This document shows positions 7,862-14,371 of a DNA stretch of 64,000 nt, in pieces. The translations under genes were made by a program, and so were the position numbers. Positions within the stretch are counted from its first letter, which is position 1; each line of letters opens with the position of its first letter. Source of the DNA: Noviluteimonas caseinilytica (GTDB taxonomy: Bacteria; Pseudomonadota; Gammaproteobacteria; Xanthomonadales; Xanthomonadaceae); NCBI RefSeq assembly GCF_018406605.1, contig NZ_AP024545.1:868001-932000 (forward strand), read 5' to 3'. The notes under the pieces are model-generated. The model did no database searches and was not told the origin of the DNA. It saw only the letters and a program-made list of their open reading frames with translations.

Positions 7862-9559
7862 TCAGGCGCCCAGGCGCGCCATCAGCGTGGCGCGGTCCAG
7901 CGACTCGGCTTCGGAGGCCGTGCGCGCACGATACTCGAACGTGCCGGCCGCAAGCCCGCGCTCGGACACCACGACCCGGTGCGGCACGCCGATCAGCTCG
8001 ATGTCCGCGAACATCTGGCCCGGGCGCAGGCCGCGGTCGTCGAGCACCGCGTCCAGGCCGGCGGCCAGCAGGTCCTGGTGCAGCGTTTCGGCCGCGGCCG
8101 CGACGTCGCCGTCGTTCTTCGGATTGATCACGCACACCGCGACCTGCCACGGCGCCATCGCCTCGGGCCAGCGGATGCCGTTCTCGTCGTGGTTCTGTTC
8201 GATTGCGGCGGCCACGATGCGCGAGACGCCCACGCCGTAGCAGCCCATGTACGGGACGGTGGCCTTGCCGCCCATGTCGAGCACGGTGCACTTCATCGCT
8301 TCGGCGTACTTCTGGCCGAGCTGGAACACGTGCCCCACCTCGATGCCGCGCGCCAGGCCCAGCGTGCCGTGGCCGTCGGGCGAGGGATCGCCGGCGACGA
8401 CGTTGCGGATGTCGGCGACGTGCGCCGGTTCCGGCAGGTCGCGGACCCAGTTGACGCCGGCGATGTGGAAGCCGGCGGCGTTGGCGCCGACGACGAAGTC
8501 GTGCATCGCCGCGACCGTGCGGTCGGCGACGACGGTGATCGCCTTGCGCGGCGCGACGGGGCCGAGGAAGCCCGGCTCGCTGCCGAGGTGCTCGAGGATT
8601 TCCGCTTCGGTGGCCAGGCGGTATTCGGCCAGGCCCGGGAGCTTCGACAACTTGATCTCGTTGACGACGTGGTCGCCGCGCACGAGCGCGAGCACGAACC
8701 CGTCGTCGCCCATCAGCGCCACCGACTTCACCGTGCGATCGAGCCCGATGCCCAGCAACGCGGCGACGTCTTCGCACGTCTTCTGCGTCGGCGTCTCCAC
8801 CTTGCGCAGGGATTCGGACGCCGCGGCGCGCGCACCCGGCGCCTTCGCTTCGGCGAGTTCGACGTTGGCGGCGTAATCGGAGCCGTCGGAGAACGCGATC
8901 GCGTCTTCGCCGGAATCGGCGAGCACGTGGAATTCGTGCGACGCGCTGCCGCCGATCGCGCCGGTGTCGGCGAACACCGCGCGGAACTTCAGCCCGAGGC
9001 GGGTGAAGATGCGGCCGTAGGTGTCGTACATGTTGCGGTATTCGTCGGCGAGCGAGGCTTCGTCGACGTGGAAGGAGTACGCGTCCTTCATCAGGAATTC
9101 GCGCGCGCGCATCACGCCGAAGCGCGGGCGGATCTCGTCGCGGAACTTCGTCTGGATCTGGTAGAAATTGACCGGCAGCTGCTTGTAGCTCGCCAGTTCA
9201 TTGCGCGCGAAGTCGGTGATCACTTCTTCGTGCGTGGGGCCGTAGCAGTACCAGGCGTCCTTGCGGTCCTGGATCTTCAGCAGCTGGCCGCCGAACTTCT
9301 GCCAGCGCCCGGTTTCTTCCCACAGTTCCTTCGGCTGCACCGACGGCATCAGCAGTTCGATCGCGCCGCTGCGATTCATTTCGTCGCGCACCACCGCTTC
9401 CACCTTGCGCAGCACGCGCAGGCCGAGCGGCGACCACGTGTACAGGCCGGAAGCGAGCTTGCGGATCATGCCCGCGCGCAGCATCAGCTGGTGGCTGATG
9501 ACTTCGGCGTCGGCGGGGGTTTCCTTGACGGTACGGAGGTGGAACTGCGACAGGCGCAT
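7862..9559 (-). CDS. proS: Proline--tRNA ligase
   Basis: A 565-residue bacterial-type class II prolyl-tRNA synthetase. The start MRLSQFHLRTVKETPADAEV is the standard ProS N-terminus (IleRS/ProRS-like 'misacylation-prone' form). Motif 2 (KFRDEIRPRFGVMRAREFLM) is at about 140-160. The central INS editing domain, which hydrolyses Ala-tRNA-Pro, is present. The motif 3 region contains MGCYGVGVSR, followed by the anticodon-binding domain. The length matches the ~570 residues of E. coli ProS. It lies 70 bp from the upstream DUF4124 gene. Confidence 0.97.
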   Translation of the reverse strand: MRLSQFHLRTVKETPADAEVISHQLMLRAGMIRKLASGLYTWSPLGLRVLRKVEAVVRDEMNRSGAIELLMPSVQPKELWEETGRWQKFGGQLLKIQDRKDAWYCYGPTHEEVITDFARNELASYKQLPVNFYQIQTKFRDEIRPRFGVMRAREFLMKDAYSFHVDEASLADEYRNMYDTYGRIFTRLGLKFRAVFADTGAIGGSASHEFHVLADSGEDAIAFSDGSDYAANVELAEAKAPGARAAASESLRKVETPTQKTCEDVAALLGIGLDRTVKSVALMGDDGFVLALVRGDHVVNEIKLSKLPGLAEYRLATEAEILEHLGSEPGFLGPVAPRKAITVVADRTVAAMHDFVVGANAAGFHIAGVNWVRDLPEPAHVADIRNVVAGDPSPDGHGTLGLARGIEVGHVFQLGQKYAEAMKCTVLDMGGKATVPYMGCYGVGVSRIVAAAIEQNHDENGIRWPEAMAPWQVAVCVINPKNDGDVAAAAETLHQDLLAAGLDAVLDDRGLRPGQMFADIELIGVPHRVVVSERGLAAGTFEYRARTASEAESLDRATLMARLGA

Positions 9560-9629
9560 CGGGGGGACTTCGACTTGCGGAAAGCGCGCAGTTTGCCATG
9601 CCTTGCGCGCGGGGCCCGCCGGCCGCGGG

Positions 9630-9914
9630 TCACTCGCGCTCGCCGTGGACCTCGATGGCGGGCGGGGCGTCGCGTTCGACGCGCTCGTACTTGCGGCCCT
9701 TCGGCGGGGTGTCGGTGATCTGCAGGACGCCGTGGGCGTCGCGCCAGCGATACAGGACGCCGGCATCGGAGGCCGCTTCGGCGTTGGCCCGGATCGCGGC
9801 GTCGCGGCGTTCGGCGGCGGGGCCGCTGTCCGCCGACGGGTCGCGCGCGGCGTACCAGGCCAGCGCGGCGACGCCGGCCAGGCCGAGGAGGATCCAGGCC
9901 GGCCGGAGTTCCAT
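9630..9914 (-). CDS. Small membrane-anchored DUF4124 protein
   Basis: A 94-residue protein with one N-terminal hydrophobic segment (WILLGLAGVAALAWYAA) that is either an anchor or an uncleaved signal. It is followed by the DUF4124 motif YRWRDAHGVLQITDTPPKGR near residues 55-75. DUF4124 is a small beta domain of unknown role found in exported proteobacterial proteins. The adjacent upstream gene carries the same motif, so the pair probably arose by duplication. It starts 5 bases after that gene's stop. Confidence 0.8.
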   Translation of the reverse strand: MELRPAWILLGLAGVAALAWYAARDPSADSGPAAERRDAAIRANAEAASDAGVLYRWRDAHGVLQITDTPPKGRKYERVERDAPPAIEVHGERE

Positions 9915-9919
9915 GTGCC

Positions 9920-10402
9920 TTACTGCGCGCAGTTGGAGGCGACGGCCGCCTGCATGGACTGCGTCTGCGCGGCGCGCTGCTCGGCGCTGTATTCCGAATC
10001 GATCTTGCCGTCGCCGTTGGCGTCCACGCCCACGGGCGAGGCGGTCTGCTGGAGCATCGCGAGGTTGGACTGCGCGGTCTTGCAGTTGGCGGCGCGGATG
10101 GCGGCCAGCTTCTCGGCCTGGGCCTTCGCGGCGGTGGCGTTGGCTTCGGCCTGGGCCTTCTCGTCCAGCTTGCCGTCGGCCTTGGCCTCGGTCTTCGCGG
10201 CCACGACGGGCGCGGTGGCCGGGGCCGGCGCGTGGAGTTCGCGCTTCTTCGCCGCGCCCTTGGCGGGCGGCGCGTCGGAATAGTGGGTGACCCCCTTGTC
10301 GTCCTTCCAGCTGTAGACGGCCTGCGCGGAGGCGGGCGCCATCGTCGAAAGGCCCACCAGGGCGATGCACGTGGCCAGCACGGTGCGGGCTGCGGCGTTC
10401 AT
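9920..10402 (-). CDS. Exported DUF4124 protein
   Basis: A 160-residue periplasmic protein. The signal peptide ends near APASAQA (about residue 27), followed at once by the DUF4124 motif YSWKDDKGVTHYSDAPP. An Ala/Lys/Glu-rich helical middle follows. Near the C-terminus is an EF-hand-like loop (DANGDGKIDSEY) and then a helix. Two Cys in the C-terminal half could form a disulphide. The function is unknown. It heads a short leftward run with the second DUF4124 gene, proS and the H-NS-like gene, and is divergent from pssA, 89 bp away. Confidence 0.82.
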   Translation of the reverse strand: MNAAARTVLATCIALVGLSTMAPASAQAVYSWKDDKGVTHYSDAPPAKGAAKKRELHAPAPATAPVVAAKTEAKADGKLDEKAQAEANATAAKAQAEKLAAIRAANCKTAQSNLAMLQQTASPVGVDANGDGKIDSEYSAEQRAAQTQSMQAAVASNCAQ

Positions 10403-10478
10403 TGGGGTCACTCCGGCGAAGGTGGCGGCGATTGCAGCACCGCCGACGGGGTCGCGCAAGCGGCGGCGCGCCAAGCGC

Positions 10479-10484
10479 TAAACT
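10479..10484 (+). promoter_or_regulatory. Candidate -10 element of pssA (TAAACT)
   Basis: TAAACT lies only 7 bases before the ATG at 10492, so transcription from it would begin at or next to the start codon, giving a leaderless or nearly leaderless mRNA. No convincing -35 hexamer is seen in the GC-rich DNA upstream. Confidence 0.4.
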
Positions 10485-10491
10485 CGGTCAC

Positions 10492-11262
10492 ATGATGGAG
10501 TCGACCGAAACGGCGCGCCCCAGGGCCCGCGGCATCTACCTGTTGCCCAACCTCTTCACCACCGGCGGCCTGTTCGGGGGGTTCTTCGCGATCATCGCCG
10601 CCTCGCAGGGGAAGTTCGAACACGCGTGCGTGGCCATCTTCATCGCGGCCATCCTCGACGGCGTGGACGGGCGCGTGGCGCGCATGACCAACACGCAGAG
10701 CGAGTTCGGCGTGCAGTACGACTCGCTGGCGGACCTCGTCAGCTTCGGCATGGCGCCCTCGCTGGTGATGTACCACTGGGCGCTGTCGGCGATGAAGCTG
10801 GATGGCGCGGTGTTCGGCAAGATCGGCTGGCTCGTCGCGTTCCTCTACGCCGCGTGCGCGGCGCTGCGCCTGGCGCGCTTCAACAGCCAGGTCGGCCAGG
10901 TGGACAAGCGCTGGTTCATCGGCCTGGCCAGTCCCGCCGCCGCGGGCCTGATGGCCAGCTTCGTGTGGACCTTCGACGACCTGGGCTTCAGCGGCAGCGA
11001 GATGCGCTACGCCGCCGCCGGTGTCACGATCGTGGCGGGCCTGCTGATGGTCAGTCGCGTGCGCTACAACAGCTTCAAGGGTTCGGGCCAGGGACCGCGC
11101 GCGGAACGCGTGCCGTTCGTGGCGATGCTCATCGCGGTCGCGGTGCTGATCGCGTTGTGGATCGATCCGCCGCGCGTGCTGCTGGCCGCGACCACCTTGT
11201 ATGCACTGTCCGGGCCGGTGTTGTGGATCCGGCGCCGGCGCATCGCGCCCGAGCCCGCATGA
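10492..11262 (+). CDS. pssA: CDP-diacylglycerol--serine O-phosphatidyltransferase
   Basis: A 256-residue integral membrane enzyme making phosphatidylserine, the precursor of phosphatidylethanolamine. The CDP-alcohol phosphatidyltransferase motif is complete: D56, D59-G60, A63-R64, G73, D77 and D81. The membrane-spanning type and length fit the type II (Bacillus-like) PssA found in many proteobacteria. ATG codons occur at 10492 and 10495; the first is used here. It overlaps the next gene by 4 bases (ATGA), suggesting a pssA-holD-like-rimI operon. Confidence 0.93.
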   Translation: MMESTETARPRARGIYLLPNLFTTGGLFGGFFAIIAASQGKFEHACVAIFIAAILDGVDGRVARMTNTQSEFGVQYDSLADLVSFGMAPSLVMYHWALSAMKLDGAVFGKIGWLVAFLYAACAALRLARFNSQVGQVDKRWFIGLASPAAAGLMASFVWTFDDLGFSGSEMRYAAAGVTIVAGLLMVSRVRYNSFKGSGQGPRAERVPFVAMLIAVAVLIALWIDPPRVLLAATTLYALSGPVLWIRRRRIAPEPA

Positions 11263-11540
11263 GCGACGCCCGGCTGCCGTGGGATCCGTTCCAGCGCGAG
11301 ATGCTCGAGGCGCTCGGGCACGTCGTGTATGCGGCGCAGGATCGCGATGCGCTCGCCGCGCAAGCGGCGGACGCCGCCGATGCCGGTGCGCCGCCGTTGC
11401 TGCGCGCCCTCGCCCACGCGGCGAAGTCGCGCGTCGCGCAACTGCCGGCGCTGCCGCCGATCGAACACCTGCACACCCCGGCTGCCAAGCGCGCGCTCTG
11501 GCCCACATTGCGCGCACTGCGCAAGGCATCGCGCGGATGA
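11259..11540 (+). CDS. Small protein, possible DNA polymerase III psi subunit (HolD-like)
   Basis: A 93-residue soluble protein with no secure family match by eye. Three features suggest a short psi (HolD) homologue. Its stop overlaps rimI by 4 bases, the holD-rimI order known in E. coli. The N-terminal stretch FQREMLEALGHVVY resembles the 'LQ-LGI--W' clamp-loader-binding start of HolD. The C-terminal TPAAKRALWPTLRAL resembles the HolD ending around ARAALWQQI. The middle is shorter than in the 137-residue E. coli protein. If correct, it would link the clamp loader to SSB through chi. It is inference from gene order and weak similarity; otherwise hypothetical. Confidence 0.55.
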   Translation: MSDARLPWDPFQREMLEALGHVVYAAQDRDALAAQAADAADAGAPPLLRALAHAAKSRVAQLPALPPIEHLHTPAAKRALWPTLRALRKASRG

Positions 11541-12019
11541 GCGCCGTCACCGTCGATCGGGCGCCCGCGCCCAGCCTGCGCCCGATGCGCGAGGCCGACC
11601 TGCCCACGGTCATCGCGATCGAACAGCGCGCGTATGCGTTCCCGTGGACGCAGGGCGTGTTCCGCGATTGCCTGCTCGCCAACCATCCGGCGTGGGTGCT
11701 GGTGGAGGACGGCGCGATCATCGGCTACGCGGTGCTCAGCGTCGCCGCCGACGAAGCACACGTGCTGAACCTCTGCACCGCGCCCGAAGTGCAGGGCCGC
11801 GGCCACGGCCGCCGCTTGCTGCGCGCGCTGATGCAACTCGCGCGCGGCCGCGGCGCGCATCGCGTGTTCCTCGAAGTGCGCCCGTCCAACGGCCCGGCGA
11901 TCGCGCTGTACCACGACGAAGGCTTCAACGAGATCGGCCGCCGCCCGCGCTACTACCCGGCGCGCGACGGTCGCGAGGATGCGTTGGTGATGGCGCTGGA
12001 GTTGTTGCCGGAGGAGTGA
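11537..12019 (+). CDS. rimI: Ribosomal protein S18-alanine N-acetyltransferase
   Basis: A 160-residue GNAT-fold enzyme that acetylates the N-terminal Ala of ribosomal protein S18. It begins with a typical RimI N-terminal region (READLPTVIAIEQRAYAFPW). The acetyl-CoA site is EVQGRGHGRRLLRALM. The later NGPAIALYHDEGFNEIGRRP contains the RimI 'A--LY---GF' pattern, followed by YYPARDGREDALVMAL. The ATG overlaps the upstream HolD-like gene by 4 bases. The last 67 bases overlap the convergent alkB gene on the other strand. Confidence 0.92.
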   Translation: MSAVTVDRAPAPSLRPMREADLPTVIAIEQRAYAFPWTQGVFRDCLLANHPAWVLVEDGAIIGYAVLSVAADEAHVLNLCTAPEVQGRGHGRRLLRALMQLARGRGAHRVFLEVRPSNGPAIALYHDEGFNEIGRRPRYYPARDGREDALVMALELLPEE

Positions 12020-12612
12020 TCGATCCGGCGGAACGTCAGGTTGATCCGCTCGCCCACCGCGCGCCCCGTCTTCGGCAACGCATGCTGGTAATGCCGCTGC
12101 GTCGTGCCCCGCATCACCAGCAGGCTGCCGTGCGGCAAATCGATCGACAGCGAATGCGCGCCGGCGACGGCGTGCTTCGCGTACGGCCGCAGGCGGAAGC
12201 GCCGTTCCGCGCCGAGGCTGATCGACGCGATCACCGGCGCATCGCCGAGTTCGGGTTCCGAATCGCGATGGAAGCCCATGGCATCGCGGCCCGTGCGATA
12301 GAGGTTGGCGAGCACGCTGTTGAACGGCACGTCGAGTTCGGCGGCCAGGCGGTCGCGCAACGCGGCCAGGTCCGGCATCCACGGCCGCGGTTCGAACCAG
12401 CGGCCCGAATAGCGATAGCGCGCGTCGGGATCGCCGATCCAGCAACTCAGCCGCGGCGGGTCGAACTCGCGGCCGTACACGCGGATGCGGTGCGATTCCC
12501 ACGGGATCCCGTGCCGCAGGCGCGTGAACAGGTCCGTGGCCGCGTCGCCCGGCAACCAGTCCGGGTCGAACGCCAGGTCCGCGCCCGGAAGCTCGATGGC
12601 CTGCATTCCCAT
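11953..12612 (-). CDS. alkB: Alpha-ketoglutarate-dependent DNA dioxygenase AlkB
   Basis: A 219-residue Fe(II)/2-oxoglutarate dioxygenase of the AlkB family (ALKBH2/3-like) that repairs alkylated bases by oxidative demethylation. Iron ligands are H115 and D117 in GFHRDSEPE and H177 in RHYQHALP. The 2-oxoglutarate-binding Arg residues are R189 and R195 in ERINLTFRR. Family members usually end soon after that motif; here ~23 extra residues run antisense through the end of rimI, so the tail is probably not functional. MGMQAIEL gives two possible ATGs 6 bases apart. Confidence 0.92.
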   Translation of the reverse strand: MGMQAIELPGADLAFDPDWLPGDAATDLFTRLRHGIPWESHRIRVYGREFDPPRLSCWIGDPDARYRYSGRWFEPRPWMPDLAALRDRLAAELDVPFNSVLANLYRTGRDAMGFHRDSEPELGDAPVIASISLGAERRFRLRPYAKHAVAGAHSLSIDLPHGSLLVMRGTTQRHYQHALPKTGRAVGERINLTFRRIDHSSGNNSSAITNASSRPSRAG

Positions 12613-12632
12613 GCGCCGGACGCTAGCACGGG

Positions 12633-12638
12633 TAAAAT
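12633..12638 (+). promoter_or_regulatory. Candidate -10 element of the ETF-QO gene (TAAAAT)
   Basis: TAAAAT lies 23 bases before the ATG at 12662, in otherwise very GC-rich DNA between alkB and ETF-QO. The expected start site would leave a leader of about 15-20 bases containing the GGAGG ribosome site. No good -35 match is seen. Confidence 0.45.
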
Positions 12639-12661
12639 CCCGCGATCCAATGGAGGCCGGC

Positions 12662-14302
12662 ATGTCTGACATCGAACGCGACGTGATGGAGTACGACGTC
12701 GTCACCGTCGGCGCGGGCCCCGCGGGCCTGGCCTTCGCGATCCGCCTCAAGCAGCTCGATCCGAACCTCTCGGTGTGCGTGATCGAGAAGGCCTCCACCA
12801 TCGGCGCGCACATCCTGTCGGGCGCGGTGATCGAACCGGGCCCGCTCGACGAGCTGCTCCCCGGCTGGCGCGACAACCCGCCGCCGATCTGCATCCCGGC
12901 CGCCGAAGACGAATTCCTCTTTCTCACGAAGACGGGTTCCATCAAGGCGCCGATGGTCCCGCCGCAGATGCACAACCACGGCAACTTCATCGTCAGCCTC
13001 GGCGCGTTGTGCGCGTGGCTGGCGCCGCAGGCCGAAGCGTTGGGCGTCGAAATCTATCCGGGCTTCGCCGCCGCCGAAACGTTGCACGACGACGACGGCC
13101 GCGTGGCCGGCGTGCGCATCGGCGACATGGGCGTGGCGAAGGACGGCGCGCACAAGCCGGGGTTCACGCAGGGCATCGACATCCGCGCGAAGGTCACCGT
13201 GCTCGCCGAAGGCGCGCGCGGCCATCTCACCAAGCGGTTGATCAAGCGCTTCGACCTCGCGCGCGATGCCGATCCGCAGGGCTATTCGATCGGCATCAAG
13301 GAACTGTGGCAGGTGCCGGAGGAACGCGTGTCGCCCGGCAAGATCGTGCATTCGCTCGGCTGGCCGGCCGACAGCAAGATCTACGGCGGCAGCTTCCTGT
13401 ACCACCTCGACAAGGGCCGCATCGCGCTCGGCTACATCAGCGGCCTGGATTACAAGGATCCGCAGTACAAGCCGTGGGAAGCCTTCCAGCAATGGAAGAA
13501 CCATCCGTCGGTGAAGGCGTTGCTCGAAGGCGGCACGATCGTCTCGGCCGGCGCGCGCGCGATCGTCACGGGCGGCTGGCAATCGCTGCCGAAGTGCGAC
13601 ATGCCCGGCGCGTTGCTGATCGGCGACACCGCGGGCCTGCTCAACGTGCCGAAGATCAAGGGCACGCACCAGGCGATGCGCTCGGCGATGCTCGCGGCCG
13701 AACACCTGGCGGCGTCGCAACTCTCGCCCGACGGCTTCGACGCAAAGCTGCGCGCGTCCGTGGTCGGCGATGAACTGCGCAAGGTGCGCAACATCAAGCC
13801 GGGCTTCAAGAAAGGCTTGTGGTTCGGATTGCTCAACGCCGCATGGGAAACGCTGACCGGCGGCCTGTCGCCGTGGACGCTGAAGAACAAGGCGGACTGG
13901 AGCTCGATCGACAAGGTCGGTGCGCACGAAGCGGACAAGCGCGCCGCCGTCGAACAGGAGTACGTGGCGCGCGACCTCGCCCCGCGCGATCGCCTGGCCG
14001 GCGTGTACTTCGCCGCCACCGAACACGACGAAGACCAGCCCGTCCACCTGGTCGTGCACGACACCACCGTGTGCGTGACGCGCTGCGCGACCGAATACGG
14101 CAACCCGTGCACGCGCTTCTGCCCGGCGGGCGTCTATGAAATCGTCGACGACCCGGATGGGCCGGCGAATTCCGGCAAGCGCCTGCAGATCAACAGCGCG
14201 AACTGCGTGCACTGCAAGACCTGCGACATCAAGGACCCGTACGAGATCATCACGTGGGTCACGCCGGAAGGCGGCTCGGGGCCGAACTACCAGAACCTCT
14301 AG
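12662..14302 (+). CDS. Electron transfer flavoprotein-ubiquinone oxidoreductase
   Basis: A 546-residue membrane-associated flavoprotein that passes electrons from reduced ETF to ubiquinone. The FAD-binding GAGPAG is at residues 17-22. The amphipathic/quinone region includes KPGFTQGIDIRAKVTVLAEG. The C-terminal 4Fe-4S domain holds its cysteines in YGNPCTRFCPAG and NSANCVHCKTCDIKDP, and the protein ends in the usual PEGGSGPNYQNL. The ATG at 12662 follows GGAGG with good spacing. Its electron donor is encoded in this window (etfB/etfA at 22638-24322). Length and ending match the family exactly. Confidence 0.97.
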   Translation: MSDIERDVMEYDVVTVGAGPAGLAFAIRLKQLDPNLSVCVIEKASTIGAHILSGAVIEPGPLDELLPGWRDNPPPICIPAAEDEFLFLTKTGSIKAPMVPPQMHNHGNFIVSLGALCAWLAPQAEALGVEIYPGFAAAETLHDDDGRVAGVRIGDMGVAKDGAHKPGFTQGIDIRAKVTVLAEGARGHLTKRLIKRFDLARDADPQGYSIGIKELWQVPEERVSPGKIVHSLGWPADSKIYGGSFLYHLDKGRIALGYISGLDYKDPQYKPWEAFQQWKNHPSVKALLEGGTIVSAGARAIVTGGWQSLPKCDMPGALLIGDTAGLLNVPKIKGTHQAMRSAMLAAEHLAASQLSPDGFDAKLRASVVGDELRKVRNIKPGFKKGLWFGLLNAAWETLTGGLSPWTLKNKADWSSIDKVGAHEADKRAAVEQEYVARDLAPRDRLAGVYFAATEHDEDQPVHLVVHDTTVCVTRCATEYGNPCTRFCPAGVYEIVDDPDGPANSGKRLQINSANCVHCKTCDIKDPYEIITWVTPEGGSGPNYQNL

Positions 14303-14317
14303 CGAGGGAAGCAGGCA

Positions 14318-14350
14318 AGAAAAAGGGTGCCGCGCTTGCGCGCGGCACCC
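14318..14350 (-). terminator. Rho-independent terminator of the first metalloprotease gene
   Basis: The 11-bp GC-rich stem 14325-14335/14340-14350 has loop TTGC. On the minus strand it is followed by a T-rich run (complement of AAGAAAAA). It lies 22 bp past the protease stop. It has no T-run on the plus strand, so it would not efficiently stop ETF-QO transcription. Confidence 0.85.
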
Positions 14351-14371
14351 CGGTGCTTCAACCCTCGACGC

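Noticed and set aside
12623..14212. A 529-codon minus-strand reading frame opposite ETF-QO
   Set aside because: ETF-QO is unmistakable on the plus strand, and the antisense translation has no recognisable motif.
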